From the NCBI GenBank assembly GCA_963738575.1, contig CAVTWY010000001.1:248001-312000 (forward strand): a DNA stretch of 64,000 bases, written 5' to 3'. Made by a program: the position numbers and the translations under genes. This stretch comes from CAVTWY01 sp963738575. Lineage in GTDB: Bacteria > Pseudomonadota > Gammaproteobacteria > Burkholderiales > Burkholderiaceae_C. Shown one piece after another: positions 1-11,272 of the stretch. Under the pieces are notes generated by a model that was given only the letters and a program-made list of their open reading frames with translations, was not told where the DNA came from and made no database searches. How positions within the stretch are numbered: the stretch's first letter is position 1; each line of letters opens with the position of its first letter.

Positions 1-264
1 GGCGGTATCTTGGCAGGCTTTGTCACCAGTTTCATCACGGCCGCGGTGGAACTGTCCGCCACCATCTTGTTGACCTCGGCCGAATCGCAGGCGCCCATGA
101 GCTATGGCATTTACCTCTACATGCAAAGCGTGGCCGGGCGTGGCCCAGGCGCGGCGCTGGGGGTGTTGGCCATTGCTGTGGTGGCGCTGGGCACGTACTT
201 GTCGCACTTGGTCGTTGAGCGAACCCAAAGCCGGTTTGCACCCCTGCAGAAAGACGCAGCATGA
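1..264 (+). CDS. ABC transporter permease, C-terminal fragment (cut by window edge)
   Basis: The reading frame is open from the first base, so only the last 87 residues are present. They contain two hydrophobic stretches, roughly residues 4-26 and 48-66, ending in a short charged tail, as in inner-membrane permeases of Fe(III)/spermidine/2-aminoethylphosphonate-type importers. The stop overlaps the start of the following ATP-binding subunit by four bases (ATGA), so the two are almost certainly co-translated parts of one importer. The substrate cannot be told from this fragment. Confidence 0.75.
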   Translation, partial: GGILAGFVTSFITAAVELSATILLTSAESQAPMSYGIYLYMQSVAGRGPGAALGVLAIAVVALGTYLSHLVVERTQSRFAPLQKDAA

Positions 265-1399
265 ACAAAGTCAGTGTGCAGTGCCGGCACTTGCGCCTGT
301 CGTACGGCGCCACCGACGTGCTCAAGGACGTGAGCCTGGACATTGCGCCGGGTGAATTTTTTGCCTTGCTGGGCCCCTCGGGGTCGGGCAAGAGCACCTT
401 GTTGCGTGTGATCGCCGGGTTTGCCAAGCACCAGCAGGGTGAACTGTTGATCGACGGCAAGGACGTGTCCGGCCAAGCGCCGTGGGACCGCAACGTCGGC
501 ATGGTGTTTCAGAGCTACGCGCTGTGGCCGCACCTGACGGTTTGGGACAACGTGGCCTTTGGGCTGGTGGAGCGCAAGGTTGACAAAGCCACCCTGAAGC
601 AAAAGGTGGGCGCGGCGCTTGAGTTGGTGGGCCTTTCGGCCTTGGGCCAACGCAAGCCCAACCAGTTGTCGGGTGGGCAGCAGCAGCGCGTGGCGCTGGC
701 GCGCACCATCGTGATCGAGCCGCAGGTGCTGTTGCTTGACGAGCCCCTGTCCAACCTGGACAAATCGTTGCGCGTGCAGATGCGCCAAGAGCTGCTTGCG
801 ATGCAGCGCCGCCTGGGGTTGACCACGATCTTTGTCACGCACGACCAAGAAGAAGCCATGACCACCGCCGACCGCATGGCCGTGCTCGACCAAGGGGTGG
901 TGCAGCAGGTGGGGGCACCCATCGAGCTGTACGACGACCCGGCCAACCGCTTTGTGGCCAACTTCGTTGGCACCACCAACGTGTTGGTGGGCACCGTGCT
1001 GGCGCGTCAATCCGATGGCGTTCGCTTGGGTGTGGAAGGCATGGGCGACCTTTGGGTGCCGCATGGTGCAGCCACGTCAGGGCACAAGCGCCCCGAGATG
1101 GCGGACGGCGACGAGGTCACGCTTAGCTTTCGCCCGCAGTCACTCCAACTTGCGGTGGCCAATACAACACCATCGCCAACGCCAACGCTGAGTCACTGAC
1201 CGATGGGCGCACAGTGCAGCTGGAAGGCGTGGTGGCTTCGAGCGAATTTTTGGGCGAGTTCACCCGCTACCACGTGATGGTGGGCACGCAGCCCATCATC
1301 GTTGACCAAACGCACCATGCCGGCATGGCACGGTTGGTGCAGGGCAGTGCCGTTGGATTGCAGCTGGAGCCATCGCATTTGCGGTGGCTGCGCGGCTGA
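261..1399 (+). CDS. ABC transporter ATP-binding protein, Fe(III)/spermidine type (frameshifted near 1160)
   Basis: This is the energy-coupling ATPase for the permease just upstream. Walker A (GPSGSGKST, residues 38-46), the LSGGQQQR signature near residue 136 and the Walker B LLLDEPLSNLD are all present, followed by a C-terminal TOBE region, as in FbpC/PotA-type subunits. The frame opened at 261 runs into a stop at 1199. The rest of the TOBE domain, ending RWLRG, continues in another frame to 1399, so one base appears to be missing around 1150-1175. Without the break the protein is about 379 residues, normal for the family. Iron, polyamine or phosphonate could each be the substrate. Confidence 0.8.
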
Positions 1400-1443
1400 A
1401 AATCGAGCGGGCGACGGCACGCATGGGCAGCGCATGGGTGGCG

Positions 1444-2230
1444 CTAGGGCCAGCTTGGTGCCCGCTTCTCAATAAACGCCTGCACCCCTTCCAACGCGGT
1501 AGCCTCCATCATGTTGCACGCCATGGTGTTGCCAGCGTCGTCGTAGGCGGCGGCCATGCCCACCTCCAGTTGGCGGTAAAACAGTTGCTTGCCCATCGCC
1601 ACCGCCACACGCGGCTTGGCCAAGATGCTGTCGATCAGCTCGGCCACCGTGGCGTCCAATGCTGCCGCGTCGGCCACGCGATTCACGAGGCCTTTGTCGC
1701 GCGCCTCTTGGGCGCTGATGAAGGCGCCGGTGACCAGCATCTCGAAGGCGTCTTTGCGGCTCAGGTTGCGCGACAGTGCCACGCTGGGCGTTGAACAAAA
1801 CAGGCCCAAGTTGACACCGCTGACGGCAAAGCGCGCATCGCTCGACAGCCACGGCCAAGTCGCACATGGCCACCAGTTGGCAGCCGGCCGCGGTGGCCAT
1901 GCCTTGCACCTTGGCAATGACGGGCACCGGCAGGCGCTGAAGGCTCAGCATCATGGCGGTGCAGCGGTCAAACAGGGCTTGGTAGTACGCCAGGGACGGC
2001 TCGGCGCGCATCTCCTTCAGGTCGTGCCCGGCACAAAAGGCTTTGCCGGCTGCGGCAAGCACCACCACGCGTGCTTCGGTGTCTTGGGCCACCGCGTCAA
2101 GCGCTTGTTGCAGCGCCTGCAACATGGCCTCCGACAAGGCGTTGAAGGCTTGGGGGCGGTTGAGGGTGATGGTGACCACGCCGCGTGCATCGCGGTGGCT
2201 GGTAACCAGGGGCTCGGTGGTGGGGTTCAT
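1444..2230 (-). CDS. enoyl-CoA hydratase/isomerase family protein (frameshifted near 1850)
   Basis: A crotonase-fold enzyme that would hydrate or isomerise an acyl-CoA in the cytoplasm. The N-terminal part has ITLNRPQAFNALS and the oxyanion-hole segment KAFCAGHDLKEM. The expected second loop around the usual GG(x)2 position reads MATAAGCQLVAMCDLAVA. The frame then breaks near 1850 and resumes as SSDARFAVSGVNLGLFC through to EKRAPSWP. The repaired protein is about 262 residues, normal length. It starts 24 bases after the acyl-CoA ligase stop, so the two are probably co-transcribed and act in sequence on one CoA thioester. The substrate is unknown. Confidence 0.82.
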
Positions 2231-2254
2231 GGTGATGCCTTGGGGTGGTGCCGA

Positions 2255-3897
2255 TCAGCTGCGTGCTTGGGCGCGCGCACGCAACTCAAATTTTTGTATC
2301 TTGCCGGTGGATGTTTTGGGGATCGCCTCAAAACGAATGTCGCGCGGCATCTTGTAGCTGGCCAACAGGGCTTTGCAATGGGCCAACAAGTCGGCAGCCG
2401 TGGTGTGTGGCACCCGGCCTCAGCTCCACGTACGCCAGCGGTGTTTCGCCCCACCGCTCGTCGGGCTTGGCCACCACGGCACAGGCCAGCACGTCGGGGT
2501 GGCGGTACAAAGCATCTTCCACCTCAAGCGAGCTGATGTTTTCGCCGCCCGAGATGATGATGTCCTTGCTGCGGTCTTTGATTTTGACGTAGCGGTCGGT
2601 GTCGATCACGGCCAAGTCACCGGTGTGAAACCAACCACCCTCAAACGCCTTGGCCGTGGCGCTTGGGTTTTTGAGGTAACCCTTCATCACGATGTTGCCT
2701 TTGAACATGATCTCGCCCATCGTTTGTCCGTCAGTAGGGGTGGCAGCCAGGGTGTCGGGGTCCAGCACCGTCATGCCTTCTTGCAAGGGGTAGCGCACCC
2801 CTTGGCGGCCGTTCAGCCGCGTTTGCTCGTCCAGCGATTGGGTGGCCCAACTGACGCGCTTCACCGCCACCGAGGCCGGGCCATACACCTCGGTCAGGCC
2901 GTACACGTGCGTGATGTCAATGCCAAGCCTAGCCATGCCTTCAATCATGGCCGCAGGGGGAGCCGCCCCCGCCACCATGCCGCGCACGTTGGGTGCCAAC
3001 CCTTGGCGCATCTCGGCAGGCGCCGCGATCAACAAGTTGTGCACGATGGGGGCGGCGCAGTAGTGGTCAACCTGGTGCTCGCGCATGGCTTGCAAGATGG
3101 TGGGTGCATCCACACGGCGCAGGCACACGTGCGTGCCACCGAGCATCGCCACCGTCCATGGAAAGCACCAGCCGTTGCAGTGGAACATGGGCAACGTCCA
3201 CAAGTAACGCACAAAATTGGGCATCGTCCAGGTGGTGGCGTTGCACACGGCGTTGAGGTAGGCGCCGCGGTGATGGGTCACCACGCCCTTGGGGTCACCC
3301 GTGGTGCCTGACGTGTAGCTCACCGCAATGGCGTCCCACTCGTCTTGCGGGCCATCGAGGTGATCCAGCGGTGGGTGCGTGGCCAGGCCGTGTTCGTACT
3401 CAAGCGTGCCCGACACGTTCGCCTGGTCCCAGGTATTCGCTGTCATACACGTCGATCACGGTGATGGAGCGCCCATGCACATTGCGCAGGGTTGCCAGCG
3501 CCGCTTCCACGATGGGCGCAAACTCACGGTCGGTGATCAACACCCGAGCTTCACAATGGTTCATCTGCCACGCCAGCAGCGTGGCGTCGAGGCGGGTGTT
3601 GAGCGTGTTGAGCACCGCGCCCAGGGCCGGCACGGCGTAGTGGGCCTCGACCATCTCGGGCGTGTTGGGCAGCATCACGCTCACGGTGTCGCCGCGCCCC
3701 ACACCCAGCGCGCGCAGGGTGCTGGCCAAGCGCGCTGACCGGTCACGGGTTTGTTGCCACGTGTAGCGCCGCTGGCCGTGGATGACGGCGCACAAGTCAG
3801 CAAACACCTCGGCGCTGCGCTCGACAAAGCTGATGGGCGACAACGGCGTGAAGTTGGCTGCCAACTTGGGCAGGTCTTGGTCGTAGATGGAGGTCAT
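2255..3897 (-). CDS. AMP-forming fatty-acid/acyl-CoA ligase (two frameshifts, near 3432 and 2405)
   Basis: An adenylate-forming enzyme that activates a carboxylic acid to its CoA thioester. The first segment (start MTSIYDQDLPKL) carries the N-terminal binding domain up to VYDSEYLG. The second has the AMP-binding loop SYTSGTTGDPKGV, the HVYGLTEVYGPA motif and the GWFHTGDLAV/DIIISGGENIS hinge. The third holds the catalytic lysine motif PKTSTGKIQKFELR and ends at 2255. Joined, they give about 547 residues, usual for medium/long-chain acyl-CoA synthetases of the AlkK type. Both breaks lie in short G/C-rich runs and no other stop interrupts the domains, so indel errors are likely. It sits between metY and the enoyl-CoA hydratase. 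Confidence 0.82.
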
Positions 3898-3954
3898 GGC
3901 ATCAAGCGTGAACAGTAGGAGAGCGCGTCAAGCATGCGGTGCAAGCGGTGCGCG

Positions 3955-5277
<1,323 letters not shown>

Positions 5278-5296
5278 GGTGGGGGCGGGCCGCAGC

Positions 5297-5759
5297 TTAG
5301 ACGGGCCGCTTGGCCGACACGATGCCCGTGTTGACACCCGCCCAGTGCAGGCCCCCAAACAAGCGCGCGTGCTCGATCTTGACGCAGCGGTTCATGACCG
5401 AATCAAGCCCCGCCGCTTCAACCAACTCGTCGGCCTCGTGGTTCATCACGCCAATTTGTTGCCACAGGCACTTGGCACCGATTTGGATGGCTTGGTGTGC
5501 GATGGGCATCACGTCTTCGGTGCGGCGAAACACGTCAACGATGTGCACGGGCTCGTCAATCGACGCCAGGCTTGCATGGCAGCGCTCGCCCAACACCTCG
5601 GGATAGCGTGGGTTGACGGGAATCACACGGTAGCCATGCTGCTGCATGTACTTGGCGGCAAAGTAGCTGGGCCGGTGCCAGTCGTTGGACAAGCCCACCA
5701 CCGCGATGGTGCGGTACGTGCTTAAGGATGCGGCGCAAGGAGGGGATGTCGTCGAGCAT
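5297..5759 (-). CDS. CoA-binding domain protein, YccU-like (frameshift near 5720)
   Basis: A small Rossmann-fold protein of the CoA-binding family (PF02629/PF13380 type). The core has the nucleotide-binding strand TIAVVGLSNDWHRPSYF, the NPRYPEVLGE segment and the conserved LWQQIGVMNHEADE and CVKIEHARL motifs. The natural N-terminus MLDDIPSLRRILK begins at 5759 in another frame, so there is a one-base break at about 5720. Repaired length is about 153 residues, the family norm. The molecular role of these proteins is not established. Here it lies between a secreted esterase and metY in a tightly spaced run of genes. Confidence 0.78.
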
Positions 5760-5795
5760 GGTGGAGGTGTCAAAGCGCCTAGCGGCATCGTTGCG

Positions 5796-7463
5796 TCAAG
5801 GTCGCGTGCAAACAAAGTTGGCAGCTTCTTCAATCGACCCCGACCCCTTGTACCTGGCATAACTTGGGTAGGCACAAAGTGGCCGCGTGCGGTTGGGAAA
5901 CCAAGCATTGTTGGGCGCAGCACGTGCAGGGATGCTGTCGGGGGCTTGGCCTTTTTCCACCCAGTCCACCATGGCTTGAATGGAGTCGAAGGTGTCGGTG
6001 GCTGGCCCGCCGGCGCAGTGAGTCATGCCGGGCACCACAAACGCCCTGGCAAAAGACTGGGTTGATTCAACGCCACCGTTGTTGGCGGCCAGTTGGTCGT
6101 AATAGGCCAGCATTTCTTGGGCTGAGAAGATGGGGTCGGCCATGCCGTGGACAAACAACAATTTGCCGCCGCGTTTGCGGTAGGGGGCCAGTTGCGTGTC
6201 CTCGTACGTGTCGTAGATGGAAGAGAACCAGCCCATCCGCGCTGGGTCTTTGTCAAAGTCGAACTTGGTGTAGTCAAAACTGGGGTCGGGCGGTGTGAAG
6301 AACTCGTGCATCAGCGCGTCAACCATCAAGAAGACGTAGCGCGAATCGGGTTTGGCCGTGGTTGATTGCCCCAGCGTCCATTGGCGCCATCCAGGGGCGG
6401 CCACGCCGGGGTCCCACGGCTGTCCTGCGTAGAGCGCGCGTCCTGCGCTGTTGCGGGGGCCTGCAAACACGTCTTTCAACGCGTTGGTCTGCGCTGGCGA
6501 AAGGCATGTGCCATTCTTTGCGCCCTGGCAGCGCAAAACGGCGGGGTCGAAGCGGCAAGCGGCAATGTTTTGCACCATGCCGTCGGTGACGCCGTCGGCA
6601 GCGTCGCAAGCTGCATTGATGCCTTTGGCGACCAGGCCCAAGTCGGCCGGGCTGAAGGCGCGCGAAAGGATGGGTTGGTTGGTGGCGTCGGTGGGGGCGA
6701 TGGCCATCAGCTTGTGCGTGTTCCACATCGCGGCGACGGTGGCGCCGCTTGACACACGCATGGCTGGCGCCCCGGCTGTGATGCCGTCAAACATCTCGGG
6801 AAACCGCTGCGAAAACATCATCCCCTGGCGCCCGCCCCCCGAGCAACCCGAAAAGTAGGCGTAGGCCGGCGGCTTGCCATAGCGCTGGGCAATCAGGGCC
6901 TTGGCGGCCAGGGCCGTTTTGTGATGCGAGTCAAAAGCGTGGTCCACACGCGCCCGAGGGTCCAAGGCGAAGGTGGCGCTGGTGCCCTTGTGCCCGGCGT
7001 CCGTTGACACCACGGCATAACCTTGTGCCAGCGGTGAACGTGTGCCACCCGAGATGGACGACGGCATCGACGTGTCGCGCAACGTCCCGTCGTTGCCGCC
7101 ACCACCGAGGTAGAGGAAGCGCCCGTTCCAGGCGTCGGGCAGGCTCAGCTCAAAGCCGGTGGCGTAGGGCTTGCCGTCGATGCCTGTGCGGGGCTGGATG
7201 CTGCCTGTCACCACGCAATGCCCGGGCAAGACCACGCCGGTGGGTGCATTGCCTGCACGCCGCGAGCCGTCAGGCACGTACCGCGTGTTCAGCTGCGTTG
7301 CCACCAACGACGAGCGCTCTGGCAGGGTGCGGCAGCGCGCTTCAGCGGTTGCGGCATCAATGGCCAGGGGCGGTGGTGTTGCGGGCGAGGTGCAGCCTGC
7401 CAAAGTGCCTATTGCCAGTGTCATAGTCAGAGCCGCTAACGCGGTGCCCGTGCGATGCCTCAT
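5796..7463 (-). CDS. tannase/feruloyl esterase family lipoprotein
   Basis: A predicted secreted esterase of 555 residues. The start at 7463 is preceded by a good ribosome site (AAGGAG) and gives a signal peptide ending in a lipobox-like LAGC. The nucleophile elbow is YFSGCSGGGRQGM, with the serine flanked by Cys as in tannase-family enzymes, and MTHCAGGP near the C-terminus supplies the catalytic His and the partner Cys. Fungal and bacterial members release gallate or ferulate from plant esters, so an aromatic-acid-ester substrate is plausible but not proven. The frame is uninterrupted. It heads the minus-strand run leading to metY, the acyl-CoA ligase and the hydratase, and is divergent from the Bug receptor. 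Confidence 0.82.
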   Translation of the reverse strand: MRHRTGTALAALTMTLAIGTLAGCTSPATPPPLAIDAATAEARCRTLPERSSLVATQLNTRYVPDGSRRAGNAPTGVVLPGHCVVTGSIQPRTGIDGKPYATGFELSLPDAWNGRFLYLGGGGNDGTLRDTSMPSSISGGTRSPLAQGYAVVSTDAGHKGTSATFALDPRARVDHAFDSHHKTALAAKALIAQRYGKPPAYAYFSGCSGGGRQGMMFSQRFPEMFDGITAGAPAMRVSSGATVAAMWNTHKLMAIAPTDATNQPILSRAFSPADLGLVAKGINAACDAADGVTDGMVQNIAACRFDPAVLRCQGAKNGTCLSPAQTNALKDVFAGPRNSAGRALYAGQPWDPGVAAPGWRQWTLGQSTTAKPDSRYVFLMVDALMHEFFTPPDPSFDYTKFDFDKDPARMGWFSSIYDTYEDTQLAPYRKRGGKLLFVHGMADPIFSAQEMLAYYDQLAANNGGVESTQSFARAFVVPGMTHCAGGPATDTFDSIQAMVDWVEKGQAPDSIPARAAPNNAWFPNRTRPLCAYPSYARYKGSGSIEEAANFVCTRP

Positions 7464-7576
7464 GGTGGTCTCCTTGCTGGCAAGCTGGCGGCGACATGGC
7501 GCCAAGCGGCTCAGCGGTTGGCAATCATCCCATGCCAAGATGCGTGCAACGCCAAAAAACCATGAGGACAAACCGC

Positions 7577-8575
7577 ATGCCAACCCGCCACGAACCGCAT
7601 TCCTCGCGAAGGCAAGCCTTGACCGCGCTGGCGGCAGCCGCAGTTGCCTTGGTGCCCTGTGTGGCGCAAAGCCAAACGCGGTTTCCCGAGCGGCCCATCA
7701 CGCTCGTGGTTCCATTTGCCCCGGGTGGTATTGCCGACCTGACGGCGCGAGCGGTGGCTGAGTCCATGGGCAAGACGCTGGGGCAAACGGTCGTGGTGGA
7801 CAACAAGCCAAGTGCCGGCAGCATCGTGGCCACCCAAGCCGTGGCGAACGCCAAGCCCGATGGTCACACGCTGCTGCTGATGAGCAACGGCAACGCCGTG
7901 AGCGTGGGCCTTTTCAAAAAATTACCTTATGACGTGCAACAAGACTTGGTGCCCATCACCACCTTGGGCTACTTTGACTTGGGCCTGTTTGTGGGCGCTG
8001 CGTCGCCTTTCACGTCGCTGCAAGCGGTGCTGGCACACGCCAGAGCCAAGCCCGGCCAGCTAACCGTGGGCACCATCGCGCCCGGTAGCACCCAACATCT
8101 CAGTGCCAAGTGGTTCGAGACCGTGGCGGGGCTTGACGTGCTGGTGGTGCCGTACAAGGGCACCCCGGCCGTGCTGACAGCGCTGCGGGCAGGTGAGATT
8201 GACCTCGCCTTTGAAATCGTCGGCCCCATGCTGCCGCATGTGGGCGCGGGGGTGATCAAAGCCATGGCCGTCACGTCCGACAAACGCAACCCGGCCTTGC
8301 CCGAGGTGCCCACGGTACAGCAGTTGGGCCTAACGCGCTACAACGTGGCCAGCTGGAACGCGTTGGCCGCGCCCAAGGGCACACCCCCCGACGTGCTCGA
8401 CAAACTGGGTCGAGCCGCGCGTGAAGCCCTGGCTTCAACCGACGTGCAAGCCCGGCTTGGCAAGTTGGGCGTGCGTTTGGAGGGCAGCACCCCGAGCGAG
8501 CTACAGGCGTTGCTGGGCGGCGAGATCAAGCGCTGGGGCGAGGTGATTCGGGCGGCGAAGGTTGAGGTGGAGTGA
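7577..8575 (+). CDS. Bug-family (TctC-like) periplasmic solute-binding receptor
   Basis: A 332-residue extracytoplasmic receptor of the tripartite tricarboxylate family. The leader SSRRQALTALAAAAVALVP is followed by the hallmark sequence RFPERPITLVVPFAPGGIAD and the later PDGHTLLL and APGSTQHLSAK segments. The twin arginine in the leader resembles a Tat motif. I chose the ATG at 7577 because a GAGGA sits about eight bases upstream; an in-frame ATG at 7562 is the alternative. No TctA/TctB membrane genes are adjacent, which is usual because these receptors are vastly expanded in Burkholderiales. The ligand is unknown; many bind carboxylates or aromatic acids. Confidence 0.88.
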   Translation: MPTRHEPHSSRRQALTALAAAAVALVPCVAQSQTRFPERPITLVVPFAPGGIADLTARAVAESMGKTLGQTVVVDNKPSAGSIVATQAVANAKPDGHTLLLMSNGNAVSVGLFKKLPYDVQQDLVPITTLGYFDLGLFVGAASPFTSLQAVLAHARAKPGQLTVGTIAPGSTQHLSAKWFETVAGLDVLVVPYKGTPAVLTALRAGEIDLAFEIVGPMLPHVGAGVIKAMAVTSDKRNPALPEVPTVQQLGLTRYNVASWNALAAPKGTPPDVLDKLGRAAREALASTDVQARLGKLGVRLEGSTPSELQALLGGEIKRWGEVIRAAKVEVE

Positions 8576-8588
8576 ACGTTGCTGGCCG

Positions 8589-9044
8589 TCAGAGCCGCAA
8601 CGTCATGAACACGCTGTTCACGTCCAGCTTGTAGTCAGCAAACGGGCCACAGCGCTCAAACCCAAAGCTCTCGTAGAGCCGCTGCGCGGGCAAAAAGGCA
8701 TCCACCGATCCGGTCTCGAGGCTCAACCGTTCGTAGCGCCGTGTTTTGGCCTCAGCAATGACGTGCGCCAGCAGCGCTCGGCCCGCGCCGCGTCCGCGCA
8801 GTGCGGTCGGCGTGCGCATCGACTTCACTTCACCATGAAGTGGCGAGAGTTGTTTCAACGCGCCACAGCCCAGCAACAGGTCGTCGTCCCACGTGGTCCA
8901 AAACGTGATGTCAGGGTGGCGCAGCTTGTCAAGATCCAGCGCATGCACGCTCTCGGGTGGCCCCAGCGAGTGCATGTGCTGCAAATGCTCGACCAGCAAG
9001 GCGTGTATGGCGGGGCGCGTCAGGTTGTCGATCTCGATCTTCAT
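8589..9044 (-). CDS. GNAT family N-acetyltransferase
   Basis: A 151-residue cytoplasmic acetyl-CoA-dependent transferase. Motif A appears as MRTPTALRGRGAGRALLAH, with the R-G-x-G-x-G/A pyrophosphate-binding turn. The C-terminal motif B AQRLYESFGFERCGPF is typical of the PhnO/YafP-like group. The frame is intact and of family length. It converges with the Bug receptor gene, with 13 bases between the two stops. The acceptor substrate cannot be inferred. Confidence 0.88.
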   Translation of the reverse strand: MKIEIDNLTRPAIHALLVEHLQHMHSLGPPESVHALDLDKLRHPDITFWTTWDDDLLLGCGALKQLSPLHGEVKSMRTPTALRGRGAGRALLAHVIAEAKTRRYERLSLETGSVDAFLPAQRLYESFGFERCGPFADYKLDVNSVFMTLRL

Positions 9045-9122
9045 GCGTCAAATCAGGTCGTGGTCTTGGGTCTGGAATGGCGCTTTGCGCACGTGAGGAT
9101 TTTGCCGTTTGATCCCAGGTGC

Positions 9123-9428
9123 TCAAGATGGTTGCTGCCCTTCGTACCCTTCAATGATCACCAAATCTACAGTTGCCGCAGTGGCCCTGAGCGCAATCGC
9201 TGATTGGTACTCGGGGGATTTCCAACAATCCAGTGCCGCCTGATAGGACGGGAACTCGATCACCACGTTGCGGGTTCGGCTTGATCCTTCGGGGTTCTCG
9301 TAGGGCCCGCCGCGTACCAGAAACTTGGCACCAAACGTTCGAAACGGTTTTGCGTTGGCTTTCACATAGAGCATGTATTGCTCGGCGTCAGCCACCTCGG
9401 CGCGGGCAATCCAGAATCCCTTTGGCAT
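9123..9428 (-). CDS. DUF1330 domain protein
   Basis: A 101-residue protein of the dimeric alpha/beta-barrel fold known as DUF1330. It has KGFWIARAEV at the start, then YMLYVKANAKPFRTFGAKFLVRGG in two parts, a VVIEFPSYQAALDCW segment and an SPEYQ motif, in the order seen across the family. A purine-rich GGGGAAG precedes the chosen ATG at 9428. No biochemical function is established for this family. It stands alone and is divergent from ibaG. Confidence 0.85.
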   Translation of the reverse strand: MPKGFWIARAEVADAEQYMLYVKANAKPFRTFGAKFLVRGGPYENPEGSSRTRNVVIEFPSYQAALDCWKSPEYQSAIALRATAATVDLVIIEGYEGQQPS

Positions 9429-9587
9429 GGTTTCTTCCCCTCGATTTGCGTCTCGAATTCGAGCCGCAACCATGCCGGCAAGCCGTTGTCTTGCAGCCGA
9501 CCGACACAACGTTACAACAGGTTGGGCACGGTCGTGCACAAAGCCGCGTTGGGTTGGCGATGGGCTTCATGCCTACAATGGTGCACC

Positions 9588-9873
9588 ATGGCCGAGCCAA
9601 CGCCCCAAGAAATTCAGTCCGACATCGCCCGGGGCTTGCCCTGCGAGCATCTGACGGTGGATGGTGACGGCCGCCACTTTTTTGCCACCATCGTCTCGTC
9701 GGGCTTTGAAGGCCTGAGCCGCGTCAAGCGGCACCAGCGCGGTTTACGCGGTTTTGGGCGACCAAATGCGCGAGCGCATCCACGCGCTGTCGATGAAGAC
9801 GATGACGCCCGCCGAATGGGCGGTGTCGCCCGAGGCCGCAGCAACCTCCGACGCATCGCATCACCACCACTGA
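9588..9873 (+). CDS. ibaG: BolA-family protein IbaG (one-base insertion near 9741)
   Basis: A small class-II-KH-like protein of the BolA family, a partner of monothiol glutaredoxin in iron-sulfur handling. The start MAEPTPQEIQSDI leads to the conserved DGRHFFATIVS and GLSRVKRHQR. One extra base near 9741 then shifts the frame. In the corrected frame the expected VYAVLGDQMRERIHALS and MKTMTPAEW follow, ending in a short His-rich tail (SHHHH-like) at 9873. The repaired length is about 95 residues. Its position directly upstream of murA matches the ibaG-murA order of many proteobacteria, which supports the call. Confidence 0.82.
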
Positions 9874-9985
9874 AACCACCGGCGCTCGCGGCGCGGGTGG
9901 TGGTCGGGTGGCGCGGACAGTGCGCTCCTTGGCTTCTTGCCTGGCTTCAGCGCCCTAGCAACCAAACCCTAGAGCCTTCTCATTC

Positions 9986-11272
9986 ATGGACAAACTTCTC
10001 ATTCGTGGTGGTCGCCCCCTGGCGGGCGAGGTCACCATTGCGGGCGCAAAAAATGCGGCGCTGCCCGAGCTGTGCGCTGCGCTGTTGACCGACGAGCCCG
10101 TGTTGCTGGACAACGTGCCGCGCCTGCAAGACGTGAGCACCATCATGAAGGTGTTGCGCAACATGGGCGCCACCGCCGACTGGGTCGAAGCCCTGAAGCG
10201 CCCACCCCGATGCGGGCAACCAGGTGCGCTGCAGGCCGCTGCCATCGCCAAACCCCACGCCACGTACGACCTCGTCAAGACGATGCGTGCGTCGGTGCTG
10301 GTGCTGGGGCCGTTGCTGGCGCGCTTCGGCGAGGCCGTGGTGTCGCTGCCGGGGGGCTGCGCCATCGGGTCGCGGCCGGTGGACCAGCACATCAAAGGCT
10401 TGCAGGCCATGGGGGCCCAGATCACCATCGAGCATGGCGACATCGTCGCGCATTGCAAACGCCTGAAGGGCGCGCGCATCACCACCGACATGGTGACGGT
10501 GACAGGCACTGAAAACCTCATGATGGCCGCCGCCCTGGCTGACGGTGTGACGGTGCTCGAAAACGCAGCCCAAGAGCCCGAGGTGGTTGACCTGGCCGAG
10601 ATGCTCATCGCCATGGGCGCCGAGATCGAAGGCCAAGGCACCAGTCGCATCGAGATCAATGGCGTCGACAAACTGCACTCGCCGATCAAGCCGCACCGCA
10701 TCATCCCCGACCGCATCGAGACGGGCACGTTCTTGTGCGCCGTGGCGGCGGCGCGCGGTGACGTGCTTGTGAAGAACACCCATGCCGGGCATCTGGACGT
10801 GGTGATTGAAAAGCTGCGCGACGCTGGCGTGACGGTAGAGGTGCGGGGCAGCACCATTCGCGTGGCCTGCCACCAACGCACCAAACCGGTCAACCTGCGC
10901 ACCAGTGAGTACCCGGCGTTTCCAACCGACATGCAGGCGCAGTTCATGGCGCTCAACAGCGTGGCCGATGGCGCCTCACTGGTGACCGAAACCATTTTTG
11001 AGAACCGCTTCATGCACGTCAACGAGATGGTGCGCCTGGGCGCCCGCATCGAGGTGGACGGCCACAACGCGATGATTCAGGGCGTTGAAAAGCTTTCGGG
11101 CGCCAACGTCATGGCCACCGACCTGCGCGCCTCGGCCAGCTTGGTGATCGCGGGCTTGGTGGCCGACGGCGAAACGCTGATCGACCGCATCTACCACCTC
11201 GACCGCGGCTACGACCGCATGGAAGTCAAGCTGCGTGCGCTGGGCGCCGACGTGCAGCGGGTGAAAGCATGA
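9986..11272 (+). CDS. murA: UDP-N-acetylglucosamine 1-carboxyvinyltransferase
   Basis: First committed step of peptidoglycan synthesis: transfer of enolpyruvate from PEP to UDP-GlcNAc in the cytoplasm. The 428-residue frame has the N-terminal [20 protein letters not shown], the fosfomycin-target loop [15 protein letters not shown] with the catalytic cysteine at 125 (equivalent to E. coli Cys115), and the C-terminal [13 protein letters not shown]. Residues 71-82 read like the wrong frame. Shifting 10203-10228 by one base gives HPDAGNQVR, which fits the family better, so a compensating pair of indels is suspected. The stop overlaps hisG (ATGA). Confidence 0.95.
   Translation: MDKLLIRGGRPLAGEVTIAGAKNAALPELCAALLTDEPVLLDNVPRLQDVSTIMKVLRNMGATADWVEALKRPPRCGQPGALQAAAIAKPHATYDLVKTMRASVLVLGPLLARFGEAVVSLPGGCAIGSRPVDQHIKGLQAMGAQITIEHGDIVAHCKRLKGARITTDMVTVTGTENLMMAAALADGVTVLENAAQEPEVVDLAEMLIAMGAEIEGQGTSRIEINGVDKLHSPIKPHRIIPDRIETGTFLCAVAAARGDVLVKNTHAGHLDVVIEKLRDAGVTVEVRGSTIRVACHQRTKPVNLRTSEYPAFPTDMQAQFMALNSVADGASLVTETIFENRFMHVNEMVRLGARIEVDGHNAMIQGVEKLSGANVMATDLRASASLVIAGLVADGETLIDRIYHLDRGYDRMEVKLRALGADVQRVKA

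Noticed and set aside
117..1064. A 315-codon minus-strand open frame opposite the first ATPase gene
   Set aside because: His/Gln/Val-rich composition typical of antisense frames in GC-rich genes; the plus strand carries Walker motifs.
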